The notes under the pieces: model-generated | Told to the model about the DNA's origin: nothing | The model's input: the letters and a program-made list of their open reading frames with translations, nothing else | The model's database searches: none | In this document: positions 34,074 to 42,168 of the stretch, piece by piece | How the letters are laid out: each line of letters begins with the position of its first letter | Position numbering within the stretch: the stretch's first letter is position 1 | Translations under genes and position numbers: made by a program | IMG/VR virus record: IMGVR_UViG_3300004369_000597 | Location: 1 to 54,620 of that record | Reading direction: 5' to 3' (one strand) | Origin: a virus | DNA length: 54,620 bases

Positions 34074-34630
34074 TATGGGGTTTCTTCTGTTGTAATTTGT
34101 ACATTATTTTCTGTGGACATAACAGAGTCTACATAACCATCTAATGCAATAGGCAAGCCTTCAGGACCGGTGCCTTGGAACGCAACAGAATAATTTATAA
34201 AGTGATAAATTGATTGACTAGACACTACTGATGTATTAGGTGACACCAAAATTCTGACGTTGCCATTATAAATATCCATGTCATAATCGCTTACCACAGG
34301 ATCTCCCCAATAAGTAGTACCGTAAGCATTAAACTTGACCGCTGTACTGTTTGCACTCAGTTGTGCATCTATTTTAATATCCTGTTGATTAATAGTCCCT
34401 GGATCATTTGACTTGATAAAAAACTGACCTAATGAAAAGGCATTTGCCGGAGTTTCAAAAATAACCTGCCCGGCTGTATTTCCTATAGTATACGTATCAG
34501 TAGTAAACCATCCGGTACTGTATAGATTAGAAAAGTTATTATTAATCTTCTCAAAAGCAACTCGTAACGGATCTCCCGACCCGTCGTTTGGTAGAGTGCC
34601 TATATTAATAATTTCTGGTTGATTAGACAT
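34073..34630 (-). CDS. Fibre/baseplate-type protein
   Basis: 185 residues. The start contains INIGTLPNDGSGDPLRVAF followed by EKINNNFSNLY, the repeated N-terminal module of gp10-like and fibre proteins in T4-like cyanophages. The rest is beta-rich without a recognised fold. It has an ATAAATACT late-type box upstream and ends in a TAATG overlap with the next structural gene. Confidence 0.75.
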   Translation of the reverse strand: MSNQPEIINIGTLPNDGSGDPLRVAFEKINNNFSNLYSTGWFTTDTYTIGNTAGQVIFETPANAFSLGQFFIKSNDPGTINQQDIKIDAQLSANSTAVKFNAYGTTYWGDPVVSDYDMDIYNGNVRILVSPNTSVVSSQSIYHFINYSVAFQGTGPEGLPIALDGYVDSVMSTENNVQITTEETP

Positions 34631-34653
34631 AAAGTTTTCCCAATATTATATAG

Positions 34654-34660
34654 TATTTAT
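34654..34660 (-). promoter_or_regulatory. Late-like box (ATAAATA)
   Basis: Minus-strand CGATAAATACTATATAA, 23 nt before ATG 34630, extended form ATAAATACT. Confidence 0.5.
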
Positions 34661-34683
34661 CGTTTGGGAAAGACTATGAGGTA

Positions 34684-35109
34684 TTAATTGTTTTTTTGGG
34701 GAGTAGCCTTCATATTTTCTCTTGCTATACCGGTCATCTTTTCAAAACTTCTCATACCACCTAGACCTAACAGTGACAATGTAAGTGTCATCAAACCTTC
34801 TGTTTGTATGACTGGTAGTGTAACATCTGCTCCACTTACTACAACTGCCCAATTGGCAATTGGTGCTAAAACATAGGACCATGCCAATCCAAACGCACAA
34901 ATCCACATAATAGCGGGTCTAGCGCCTGCAACAAAGAGTGAAGGATGTTTTGCTTGTTCTAGGTTAATTTGATTTTGCTGAAGATTTGCATTGTGTAGAA
35001 CCATTTTAAGTTCGTGCTCCAATGCCGCTTTTTTATCTTTATCTTCTACAAACTTATCTAATATAGGACCTGCTAGTCCAAGAACGGATCCAACTATATC
35101 TCCTATCAT
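34684..35109 (-). CDS. Holin of the GTA_holin_3TM type
   Basis: 141 residues: an amphipathic/hydrophobic N-terminus (IVGSVLGLAGPILDKF), a charged helix, then AKHPSLFVAGARPAIMW with hydrophobic segments ICAFGLAWSYVLAPIANW and GLMTLTLSLLGLGGM and a basic end. This is the layout of the 'holin of three TM segments' family found in GTAs and marine phages. It would form inner-membrane lesions at lysis. It has its own late-type box. A second holin-like gene is at 24300-24713. Confidence 0.8.
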   Translation of the reverse strand: MIGDIVGSVLGLAGPILDKFVEDKDKKAALEHELKMVLHNANLQQNQINLEQAKHPSLFVAGARPAIMWICAFGLAWSYVLAPIANWAVVVSGADVTLPVIQTEGLMTLTLSLLGLGGMRSFEKMTGIARENMKATPQKNN

Positions 35110-35126
35110 GTAGTGCTCCTTTAAAT

Positions 35127-36257
35127 TTAAAATACACTACTATTTAGTCGTTGTTTTATAAAAAATCGCTCCACACAGTCAGCAATATAAACTACTTCAT
35201 TATCGTTAAGTTCAGGATAGATGGGAATACTTAATACAGACTTTGATAATACATGACCTGCACTTAAAATATCAGGCTTTTTAACACATCGGTCACTTAC
35301 ACCCAAATCTGATAAGACATAATCATAATGAATTTTAACATCAATATTTGAATGATCACTTAGATGAAGGTATAGTTCATCACGTATGTTTGGATCTACT
35401 CGTAACACAAACTTTTGATCCGCATGACGTTCACATCCTGCACTAAAACATGATATTTGTTCTAATTGTTCAAAACGTTCAAGGTAATACTGTCTGATTT
35501 TCTTTCTGCGTGATTGCCAATAATCAATATATTTTGTTCTTACTAAAATTTGGGCGCAATCTTGCTCACTCATTTTACTATTTGTACCTGTTTCATAGTG
35601 TCCAGGTTTGCCGTTGTCTCTATATTTAATTGCAAAATCGTATAGTTCTTTTTCATTAGTGACAATGGCGCCGCCATTACCTGATGACGGTAGATTTTTT
35701 GTAGGATCAAATGAGATAGCCATGCCTATACCAACATCACCGTCTGCTACTAACCAATGTTGTGCTCCGTCGATAATAGCAGGGAATTCAAATCGATCTT
35801 TAGGTATAGGACGTCCATACAAGCCTACATAACATTCTAATTTAGGATTTTCTGTATCTGTGTTTTGAACCATAATACCATCAGAGTCAACATCACACAG
35901 TTCTACGTTTAGTCCTGCATTAAAAAACGCATTTAATGTTGCAGGATAAGTTAAGTTTGGAACTCTAATTGTTTTATATGCTTCTTTGTCGTATACCCAC
36001 AATGCGTAAGGATCATTTTCAGGCATAGAACTTACTTCATAGGCGGCTATGATTTCTAATGCTTGTGTACCGCTATGACACAACACTGCATATTGTGTTT
36101 TTGTTTTTTGTTTTAACCATTCTTGGAATTCTTCTGCGAATGGGCCGTCGTTCCAGCAACCTGAAACTAAGGCTTTTTCAGTCGCATCCAGCAGTTGAGT
36201 TTTAATCTGCTGAGTTTGTCTTTTTAATCCAAAATGGGGAATTCGATAACCAATCAT
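35127..36257 (-). CDS. DegT/DnrJ/EryC1/StrS-type sugar aminotransferase
   Basis: 376 residues. PLP-enzyme fold with the N-terminal YAVLCHSGTQALEI substrate/phosphate segment, an acidic residue before the cofactor (IIDGAQHW), and the internal aldimine Lys in SFDPTKNLPSSGNGGAIV. These enzymes transaminate nucleotide-linked keto-sugars. It overlaps the epimerase gene by 56 bp, so both probably act on one nucleotide sugar. Phage glycan decoration of host or virion is a reasonable role (inference). Confidence 0.85.
   Translation of the reverse strand: MIGYRIPHFGLKRQTQQIKTQLLDATEKALVSGCWNDGPFAEEFQEWLKQKTKTQYAVLCHSGTQALEIIAAYEVSSMPENDPYALWVYDKEAYKTIRVPNLTYPATLNAFFNAGLNVELCDVDSDGIMVQNTDTENPKLECYVGLYGRPIPKDRFEFPAIIDGAQHWLVADGDVGIGMAISFDPTKNLPSSGNGGAIVTNEKELYDFAIKYRDNGKPGHYETGTNSKMSEQDCAQILVRTKYIDYWQSRRKKIRQYYLERFEQLEQISCFSAGCERHADQKFVLRVDPNIRDELYLHLSDHSNIDVKIHYDYVLSDLGVSDRCVKKPDILSAGHVLSKSVLSIPIYPELNDNEVVYIADCVERFFIKQRLNSSVF
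35141..35147 (-). promoter_or_regulatory. Late-like box (CTAAATA) for the holin gene
   Basis: Minus-strand CGACTAAATAGTAG, about 31 nt before ATG 35109 and inside the 3' end of the aminotransferase gene. AAAGGAG precedes the ATG. Confidence 0.4.
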
Positions 36258-37197
36258 AATATATTTTAAAACCTTCTTCTACGTCTACCTTGGGGTCGAA
36301 TTTAAAATCTTTTCTTGCCGCATCGATATTCAATGCTCCCCTACTTGGAAAATCTTTGTCTTTTGATTTTACTGTAATCTTGCCTTTACCTACAATATTT
36401 ACAGCAAGTTTAGCCGCTTCATATAATGAAACACTATGAGACTTAGTAATGTTGTACGTTTTATTTGCGGCTTTAGAACTAAACGTTGCGGCGGCAATAC
36501 CATCTGCGGCATCTTGTACATACGTAAAATCTAATGTTTCACTCTTGCCGTTAACTGAAAGGGTGCCGCCTTTCATAGCAGTAATTAAGAATTTAGAAAT
36601 AACTCTGTCTTCAACATCTAAAGGACCGTATACAGCACTTGGACGAATAATAGTGTGTTCCATACCGCATTGTCGGGTATAATCTCTGACTAACCATTCT
36701 CCTGCAAGTTTCATAATACCATATTGACCTTGAGGCTTGCAGTTATAATCTTCAGTAACTTGATCATCAAAATCACCATATACCATTGATGAACTGATGT
36801 ATGTAAAACGTTTTACATTGTGCTGTTTACTAAGTTCTAGTAAGTTGAGCAACCCTTCGCTCATTGCTCTACTTCCCGCCGTTGGATTGACGTTGACTAC
36901 TTTTTGCCTTGGAAAACTTGCTAAATGAATCACATGACTGAATTCATACTTTTCAAACAACGAAAGCATTTGTGGGCTTGCAATATCTATAGGATAAATA
37001 TTGATATCATTATTATTAGTTACTCTACTAGCAATAACTTTAAATCGTTCATTCATTAAATAATCGATTTCGTCCTGAGGCACCAAACCATATGTAGTTT
37101 TTGTATCAACAATAACGATGTTGTGGTCTTTCATAAGATTGACAACAACATTGTGTCCAATCAATCCCAAACCACCTGTAATTAATATATTACTCAA
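36202..37197 (-). CDS. NAD-dependent sugar epimerase/dehydratase
   Basis: 331 residues of the extended SDR type: N-terminal GGLGLIG nucleotide-binding loop at 8-14, an Asp after the second strand, YISSSMVYG, and the catalytic YGIMK (YxxxK). It is close to UDP-glucose epimerases and related dehydratases. The start is TTG at 37197, supported by GGAG 8 nt upstream, overlapping the 85-aa gene by 8 nt. With the aminotransferase it forms a nucleotide-sugar pair. Confidence 0.85.
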   Translation of the reverse strand: MSNILITGGLGLIGHNVVVNLMKDHNIVIVDTKTTYGLVPQDEIDYLMNERFKVIASRVTNNNDINIYPIDIASPQMLSLFEKYEFSHVIHLASFPRQKVVNVNPTAGSRAMSEGLLNLLELSKQHNVKRFTYISSSMVYGDFDDQVTEDYNCKPQGQYGIMKLAGEWLVRDYTRQCGMEHTIIRPSAVYGPLDVEDRVISKFLITAMKGGTLSVNGKSETLDFTYVQDAADGIAAATFSSKAANKTYNITKSHSVSLYEAAKLAVNIVGKGKITVKSKDKDFPSRGALNIDAARKDFKFDPKVDVEEGFKIYYDWLSNSPFWIKKTNSAD

Positions 37198-37447
37198 ATT
37201 TTAATCTCCACCAACATGCTTCTTCTTTAGTAAAGTAGCCATAAATTTTATATTCGTGTCCGTAGGTATAGGGGTTGTTTCCCCTCACCCATTTAGCAGT
37301 AGGATTACTTTTCTCCATGACCCATTTACCTGCATCAGTTTGTTGCCACTTGTAGATGGGTTCCGCAATCATAATATCAGGATCTTCTACATCGCCCATA
37401 TTAATAGTATGAACTAGAACCTGAACTGCATCTTTTTCATCTTTCAT
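37190..37447 (-). CDS. Conserved hypothetical phage protein, 85 aa
   Basis: Contains EPIYKWQQTDAGKWVMEKS and a C-terminal YKIYGYFTKEEACWWRLKF segment. Proteins of this kind are common in marine T4-like phages but have no assigned function. It is coupled to the 59-aa gene upstream by an ATGA overlap. Confidence 0.65.
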   Translation of the reverse strand: MKDEKDAVQVLVHTINMGDVEDPDIMIAEPIYKWQQTDAGKWVMEKSNPTAKWVRGNNPYTYGHEYKIYGYFTKEEACWWRLKFE

Positions 37448-37623
37448 TTTGACCTCTTGAACACCTTGTCCACAGTAGTTTTGACTGCGCCCGTTGCGGC
37501 TTTAGTCATTGCGTCTACATATGCTGTATACAATGCCTGTGCAAATTCTTTTTGTTTATCGCTTGGAATAAACAAATCTTGCACTTCATCAGGTGTCATG
37601 TCTACTTCAATTTTCACTTTCAT
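37444..37623 (-). CDS. Small 59-aa protein downstream of thymidylate synthase
   Basis: ATG 37623 to TGA 37444: MKVKIEVDMTPDEVQDLFIP followed by a helix and a basic end (VDKVFKRSK). A start of the MKVxIxxDxTPxEx type occurs in small bacterial DUF6489-like proteins, so it may be related. It lies 9 nt after thyA and overlaps the next gene by 4 nt. Below 60 residues but well supported by its position and composition. Confidence 0.6.
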   Translation of the reverse strand: MKVKIEVDMTPDEVQDLFIPSDKQKEFAQALYTAYVDAMTKAATGAVKTTVDKVFKRSK

Positions 37624-37632
37624 TATAGGTCC

Positions 37633-38463
37633 TCATACTGCCATGTTTGCTTTGATTTGCCCGTGACTTTTATAGTCTACTAATTTTACATCATCCATAG
37701 TGAACTTGTCAATATCTTTTACATCTGGATTTAACCAAAGCGTAGGTAAAGAATATTCTTGTCTGCTTAATTGTTCTTTAACTTGATCAACATGATCTTT
37801 ATAGATATGTGTGTCGCCTGTTGAAATAACAAGTTTACCTACTTTCATATCACATACTTGTGCGATCATATGAGTGAGCAAAGCATAACTAGCAATGTTG
37901 AAGGGGAGCCCTAAGAACGTGTCTACAGACCTCTGATACATGTGACAACTCAATTCATTGTTCTTGCTCACGTAGTACTGAGACATTACGTGACAAGGCG
38001 GAAGTGCCATCTGTTCTAGTTCGCCCACATTCCAAGCAGATAAAATATGTCTTCTGCTATTTGGATTAGTTTTTAGATTATGTATTAACTCTGCTATTTG
38101 ATCGGTTCCGGCCCAACTACGCCATTGCACACCGTACACTGGTCCAAGATCACCTTCAAACTCTGCTCGTTCTTTCCAATAAGGTGCCAGTGCGTTTGGT
38201 GTCCAAATAGTTACGTTACCTTCTCTTGTACCGTGAGTGATTTCTGCAAGTCTGCGTTCATCACGTGACCCTTCTAAGAACCAAAGCAGTTCGCCTTTAC
38301 ATGCTTTCCATGCTAACTTCTTGGTAGTGATGGCAGGAAAACCTTTTTGAAGATTAAATCTAAGTTGACGACCAAATATCGACTTAGTTCCTACACCAGT
38401 TCTATCATTTTTTTCTTCTCCGTTTTGGAGAATATCAATCAATAAATCATGGTACTGCTTCAT
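37633..38463 (-). CDS. thyA: Thymidylate synthase (ThyA)
   Basis: 276 residues, the normal size for ThyA. The active-site Cys is in ALPPCHVMSQYYV, with the substrate-binding Arg in GRQLRFNL and the PFNIASYALLTH motif following. It methylates dUMP to dTMP using methylene-tetrahydrofolate. An intrinsic terminator lies just upstream (38478-38504), so the gene is likely to have its own start, though I see no clear promoter. Confidence 0.95.
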   Translation of the reverse strand: MKQYHDLLIDILQNGEEKNDRTGVGTKSIFGRQLRFNLQKGFPAITTKKLAWKACKGELLWFLEGSRDERRLAEITHGTREGNVTIWTPNALAPYWKERAEFEGDLGPVYGVQWRSWAGTDQIAELIHNLKTNPNSRRHILSAWNVGELEQMALPPCHVMSQYYVSKNNELSCHMYQRSVDTFLGLPFNIASYALLTHMIAQVCDMKVGKLVISTGDTHIYKDHVDQVKEQLSRQEYSLPTLWLNPDVKDIDKFTMDDVKLVDYKSHGQIKANMAV

Positions 38464-38477
38464 TTAATATTCCTATT

Positions 38478-38504
38478 AGAAAAAAGCCCTGTGAATACAG
38501 GGCT
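38478..38504 (-). terminator. Intrinsic terminator after the 99-aa gene
   Basis: Minus strand AGCCCTGT-ATTC-ACAGGGCT, an 8-bp perfect stem, followed by six T. It lies 5 bp past the stop of the 99-aa gene and upstream of thyA. Confidence 0.9.
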
Positions 38505-38508
38505 AAGA

Positions 38509-38808
38509 TTATGATAGAATGCGTAGCAAGTCATCGGTCTCAGGTTGCACTGTTAGTGCAATTTTTTCAACATTTAAAATAAAATCAATGTTTGTAATTT
38601 CTGATTCTAGTTCTTCTAGTTGACGACCTACTGCCATTTCTACTGATTCTGGGTCTAGCCCATTATTAAACAATCTTTCTATATTAATTGTTTTTTGCCT
38701 TCTACCGAGTTTTACGACTAGTTTTTTGATAAACTCAATTGGTATCTTGCTTTTATCAATATCCTCTAGGAGCTGTTCCCACTGTTGCAGGTGAGAGTCA
38801 TTCGACAT
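38509..38808 (-). CDS. Conserved phage protein, 99 aa
   Basis: Helical, with FIKKLVVKLGRRQKTINIER and a conserved-looking C-terminus (VQPETDDLLRIL). I recall homologues in T4-like cyanophages and other marine myoviruses, but no function. It follows the 231-aa gene at 13 nt with AGGGAG upstream of the ATG. Confidence 0.65.
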   Translation of the reverse strand: MSNDSHLQQWEQLLEDIDKSKIPIEFIKKLVVKLGRRQKTINIERLFNNGLDPESVEMAVGRQLEELESEITNIDFILNVEKIALTVQPETDDLLRILS

Positions 38809-38821
38809 GTTTGACTCCCTA

Positions 38822-39517
38822 TTATTTAACTGCTACTTTTTTTGGTGTACGCTTAGTTGTTGCTTTAGGTTTAGTTACTCTTGCTGGCTTAGGTGCTAAT
38901 TTCTTAGCCTCTGCAATTAGTCTTTTAGACTCTGCCAGCAACGATTTTGCTTCTGCTTCCATGCGTTGTGCTTGAGAAGTAAAGTCAGCGGCTAGTGCTT
39001 CATCACTTAGCAAACCGTCAGCAGATTGTACATTAGTACCCATAGTAGGCATTGCTCGTTCTTTATCTCCGATAAGTGCCTCTTCCTTTCTGCGTCTGAC
39101 ATCGGCAGGATCTTGTAGACCCATTGATGCATCTGCTTCAGCAAGTTTACGTGTAGCATCTTCACCTGCTTTCATATCACGCAAGATTTTGTTTAGTTCA
39201 TCTAAACGAATCTGTGTGTTAGGCTGAGGTGTCATAACGATGTCTGCTGTTCTTACTTTCTTTAGCATGCCTTCAGCATGTAATACTTGTAAGATAGGGT
39301 TGCCGGCTCTAGTGAACTGACGATTCAATGCATTGGCTAGTTCATCACTGTTTTGTCCAATGTCACCCTCGATACACGCCATAAGCGGGTCGTGGATGTC
39401 TTGGTTTAGTAACTGTGTGTAAACTACCAAACACATATGTTCTTCGTTAGGAACTTCACGGAATACGACTGCTACTTTGCGGTCACCGTGTTTACCAACG
39501 TGTCGTAAAAAACTCAT
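38822..39517 (-). CDS. Conserved marine-myovirus protein, 231 aa
   Basis: Starts MSFLRHVGKHGDRKVAVVFR, contains RLDELNKILRDMKAGEDATRK, then a long helical Ala-rich segment and a basic Lys/Thr-rich tail. The family is familiar in T4-like cyanophages; role unknown. The tail resembles histone-like linkers and could bind DNA (inference). A late-type box and an AGGAGAAATA ribosome-binding region precede it. Confidence 0.7.
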   Translation of the reverse strand: MSFLRHVGKHGDRKVAVVFREVPNEEHMCLVVYTQLLNQDIHDPLMACIEGDIGQNSDELANALNRQFTRAGNPILQVLHAEGMLKKVRTADIVMTPQPNTQIRLDELNKILRDMKAGEDATRKLAEADASMGLQDPADVRRRKEEALIGDKERAMPTMGTNVQSADGLLSDEALAADFTSQAQRMEAEAKSLLAESKRLIAEAKKLAPKPARVTKPKATTKRTPKKVAVK

Positions 39518-39545
39518 ATTATTTCTCCTAGTAAAACTACATTTG

Positions 39546-39552
39546 TATTTAT
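39546..39552 (-). promoter_or_regulatory. Late-like box (ATAAATA)
   Basis: Minus-strand CCATAAATACAAATG, about 28 nt before ATG 39517. AGGAG lies between box and ATG. Confidence 0.45.
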
Positions 39553-39602
39553 GGTGTTAATTGGGGTGTAAAAAATTTATTACGGAATTAATTTACCCTT
39601 TT

Positions 39603-39851
39603 TTAAGACCAAGTTAATTCCAATAAAAATGCTTCTTTAGGATCTTCAAATGCAAAACACTTGCGTTCCCAAATCAAATCATTGTGTGTTGCGCCGTCTA
39701 CAATAGAAAAGCGGCCTTTAGTATGGTCACATACCCACTCATACAAGTTATCATCTATATTAACAGTAGTGCGAGTAAAGTGTGCAGGACAATCTATAAT
39801 TTGTCTTTCTGCTACCCAGTGATCAACATTTAAATCGCTAATACTAATCAT
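39603..39851 (-). CDS. Hypothetical 82-aa protein
   Basis: A small protein with several Trp, His and Cys residues; no domain recognised. Overlaps the 95-aa gene upstream by 8 bp and is followed by an 85-bp gap holding the late-type box of the 231-aa gene. Probably part of the VWA-protein operon. Confidence 0.6.
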   Translation of the reverse strand: MISISDLNVDHWVAERQIIDCPAHFTRTTVNIDDNLYEWVCDHTKGRFSIVDGATHNDLIWERKCFAFEDPKEAFLLELTWS

Positions 39852-40131
39852 CTTTAACCAACTCGTAAATTGTTTCTGCTTGTTCTAATAGGTTCTTTAG
39901 CGTAGCAGAGTTTTCTGATGCCTGCAAAATATCTCTAAACTTGTGCCAGCGTTCATAAAAGGCTTTTTCTTTTAAATGGTCGGGGTCTTCAAATACCTTC
40001 ATGCGTTTGGATAAATGCTCTCCTAATGGCCTTGCGTACACTGTTTTACCCCCGTCAGGTGATTCATAGATAAACTTATCGTTAGGGCCCGCGTTAGCAG
40101 GCCTATGAGGTTCTAAATGTTTGTGTGTCAT
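39844..40131 (-). CDS. Hypothetical 95-aa protein
   Basis: Contains FIYESPDGGKTVYARPLGE and helical segments with LKNLLEQAETIYELV. I recall similar small proteins from marine phages; function unknown. Starts in an ATGA overlap with the VWA-protein gene, so it is translationally coupled to it. Confidence 0.65.
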   Translation of the reverse strand: MTHKHLEPHRPANAGPNDKFIYESPDGGKTVYARPLGEHLSKRMKVFEDPDHLKEKAFYERWHKFRDILQASENSATLKNLLEQAETIYELVKDD

Positions 40132-41426
40132 GCGGCCTTTCTACGTTTGTGATCATCATAGATCGCATAAGTACCAAACGGGGGATTCGGATCGGGGTCA
40201 CCATGAATGATCCACGTTGTGTCACAATAGTTAGAGTCACCCCAACTACCAAAAGGATAACCATCTGTGAATACTATTAGACGATTGGGTACACGACCTT
40301 CTTCTTTAAGATAGTTAAAGATAGAGTCAAAGTCGGTGCCACCACCGCCCATGATTTCGTATTCTTCGATATCCTCAAGGTTATCGCTGGTAAATTCTGC
40401 ATAGTTGTAAACTTGAGTATCGAAACAGTGAACACGCAACACATAGTTAGTGAACGTTTCCATAATTGATTTGACTTCAGACAAGAATGCAGTGCCTTGA
40501 TCGTAACCAATAGAACCTGACATGTCAAGGAAGATATCAACGTCAATCATTTCGCCGGGGATCATACCAGGTAAGATTGCATCCATGTGCCAAGACCTGC
40601 GACTAACACGCTGGAATGAGTAGTCACTAGATAGTGTGCTAGTCAAATTAGTGTTAAGTAGATCACTCCAAGGCATAACAGGATTAGTAAACTGCTTGAT
40701 CATGCGTTGTACACCAGCAGGGGTATTGCCAGCACCAGCAGCCTGAGCAGAATTCAAAATTGCTTCTTTGATTTCTTGCTTGAGTTGGTCCTTTTCTTCC
40801 TTAGACATTTTGACAGGACCCTTTTTACCTTCTTCGCCCTCGTTTTCGCCCTCAGCAGAACCCTCACCCTCACCTTCAAGGTGTTCATCTAGCAACATTT
40901 CGGCTAGTTGATCAATAGAAATCTTTTCTGCATTCTCATACAGAATGTCATAAATCTCCTCAGCAGGCTTGTCTGCATACTTGTGATCATACAAACAAGG
41001 AACAGTAGTGATAAACTCACCAACTCTGTGTTTTTTGAGGTCTGCATTAACTGCATAGTCATCAGCAATGTTCCACAGTTGAGGATCACGGTCGCCTCTA
41101 CGATCCATGTGATCGTAAACTACGTGAAGAACCTCATGTGCTACAAGAAACACAACCTCAGGTTGCTTGAGCATCATAATGAAACGTGAGTTGTAATAAA
41201 AATACTTGCCGTCAGTAGCGGCAGTTGGGCACCATTCATCAGCATTAATAAGTTGGAGCCTAGTAGCAAGATTACCAAAGAATGAATGTTTCATCAAAAG
41301 ACTGATGCGAGCAGTAACCAAACGCTCACGTGCCTCAGCATCAATTTTAGGGTCAGTTGGACCCACTAAATGTTGGAGTTTGGATTCTTTTGACTTTCCG
41401 TCGATTGAGTCAGTAATTTGAGACAT
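40128..41426 (-). CDS. Metallopeptidase-like/VWA-domain protein
   Basis: 432 residues. The N-terminal half has an HExxH zinc motif (H97-E-V-L-H101) like the DUF2201 'putative metallopeptidase' family. A middle segment rich in Glu/Gly (GEGEGSAEGENEGEEG) links it to a VWA domain with the MIDAS motif DIFLDMSGS and TDGYPFG. Proteins of this type usually pair with MoxR ATPases, and one is encoded at 42169-43263. Together they could remodel or insert metal into a target complex, as RavA-ViaA type systems do. A consensus sigma70 promoter and a clear ribosome-binding site precede it. Confidence 0.85.
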   Translation of the reverse strand: MSQITDSIDGKSKESKLQHLVGPTDPKIDAEARERLVTARISLLMKHSFFGNLATRLQLINADEWCPTAATDGKYFYYNSRFIMMLKQPEVVFLVAHEVLHVVYDHMDRRGDRDPQLWNIADDYAVNADLKKHRVGEFITTVPCLYDHKYADKPAEEIYDILYENAEKISIDQLAEMLLDEHLEGEGEGSAEGENEGEEGKKGPVKMSKEEKDQLKQEIKEAILNSAQAAGAGNTPAGVQRMIKQFTNPVMPWSDLLNTNLTSTLSSDYSFQRVSRRSWHMDAILPGMIPGEMIDVDIFLDMSGSIGYDQGTAFLSEVKSIMETFTNYVLRVHCFDTQVYNYAEFTSDNLEDIEEYEIMGGGGTDFDSIFNYLKEEGRVPNRLIVFTDGYPFGSWGDSNYCDTTWIIHGDPDPNPPFGTYAIYDDHKRRKAA

Positions 41427-41457
41427 TTATAAACTCCTTAATTGATTAATAGTAACT

Positions 41458-41486
41458 ATTATACTACCATTGGGTAGCAATGTCAA
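41458..41486 (-). promoter_or_regulatory. Sigma70-type early promoter (TTGACA-17-TATAAT)
   Basis: Minus strand: AAAGGCTTGACA with -35 at 41486-41481, 17 bp, TATAAT at 41463-41458. It drives the VWA-protein gene (ATG 41426). Confidence 0.9.
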
Positions 41487-41490
41487 GCCT

Positions 41491-42084
41491 TTATTCAGCA
41501 TCAAACCAACGCATATACAGCATAGTTACCCGATTTTTCTCTTTGGCCACGTATTCATGCCCCAAATTCATGTTATGTCCATATAATTGGTTAGTATTGG
41601 CCTTGGTCCTAACACCAATATTCCAAAACTCAGGTCCGTCAGGAGTAGGGGAAACCATAAACTCACTGTTTACTTCCTGATCAGTTATCGTGTACATAGT
41701 AAACCACAATTTTAATGGATCTTCTATGTGTTCAATAAGATTAAAATCCTTGTGCCACCCATAGTCATCACCCAATGGGTTAGGATTTGGGTTTACCAAA
41801 ACAGCAAAGTTAAACAAGACAGGTGTGACAACACCAGCATCTATCAATTTTCTTTCGTTCATTTCGATAAATTGTGCTACCACTTCAGGGACATTGGTTT
41901 TCAAAATGTCGTGGTTATCGTGTCTGTTATTCCAAACTAAAGTATCTTGCTCTGTAATATTGCCCTCTGTATCAATAAACAAGCCAGTCCCAAGATCATT
42001 ATTTACGGTAGTTAGTAACTGATCATGCAATCTTTGGTCTAAAAAATCGGACTCGTAAAACCAGCGGTATTTCGATTTATTCAT
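41491..42084 (-). CDS. 2-oxoglutarate/Fe(II) oxygenase
   Basis: 197 residues from ATG 42084. A TTG at 42102 would place the promoter box inside the coding region, so it is rejected. Iron ligands are visible as HxD in GWHKDF and a distal His in NLGHEYVAKEKN, followed by the Arg of RVTMLYMRW. The core looks like a prolyl-hydroxylase-type or general phage 2OG oxygenase. Substrate unknown. A late-type box sits 5 nt before the start. It is the second oxygenase with a complete HxD...H set in the window. Confidence 0.75.
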   Translation of the reverse strand: MNKSKYRWFYESDFLDQRLHDQLLTTVNNDLGTGLFIDTEGNITEQDTLVWNNRHDNHDILKTNVPEVVAQFIEMNERKLIDAGVVTPVLFNFAVLVNPNPNPLGDDYGWHKDFNLIEHIEDPLKLWFTMYTITDQEVNSEFMVSPTPDGPEFWNIGVRTKANTNQLYGHNMNLGHEYVAKEKNRVTMLYMRWFDAE

Positions 42085-42089
42085 ATAAG

Positions 42090-42095
42090 TATTTA
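42090..42095 (-). promoter_or_regulatory. Late-like box 5 nt before start codon (TAAATA-N5-ATG)
   Basis: Minus-strand TAGTAAATACTTATATG; start codon at 42084. The five bases between box and ATG, CTTAT, are the same as at 29453. Confidence 0.6.
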
Positions 42096-42112
42096 CTACC
42101 AAAGAAAGACGT

Positions 42113-42160
42113 TAGAAAAGGGCGGGGAGAGTAAGGAATGTCTCGGACCCTACTCTCCCC
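42113..42160 (-). terminator. Intrinsic terminator after MoxR gene
   Basis: Minus strand GGGGAGAGTA ... TACTCTCCCC, a perfect 10-bp stem with a 17-nt loop that can pair partly, followed by GCCCTTTTC. It begins 8 bp beyond the MoxR stop. The T-run is short but the stem is strong. Confidence 0.75.
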
Positions 42161-42168
42161 TAGACCGA

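Noticed and set aside
39525-39605. Hairpin with T-run between the 231-aa and 82-aa genes
   Set aside because: The candidate stem is AT-rich with a bulge and its T-run is on the plus strand, where no gene needs it.
42085-42102. TTG start extending the 2OG oxygenase by six codons
   Set aside because: The extension contains the late-type TAAATA box; the internal ATG at 42084 sits 5 nt after it, as at three other genes.
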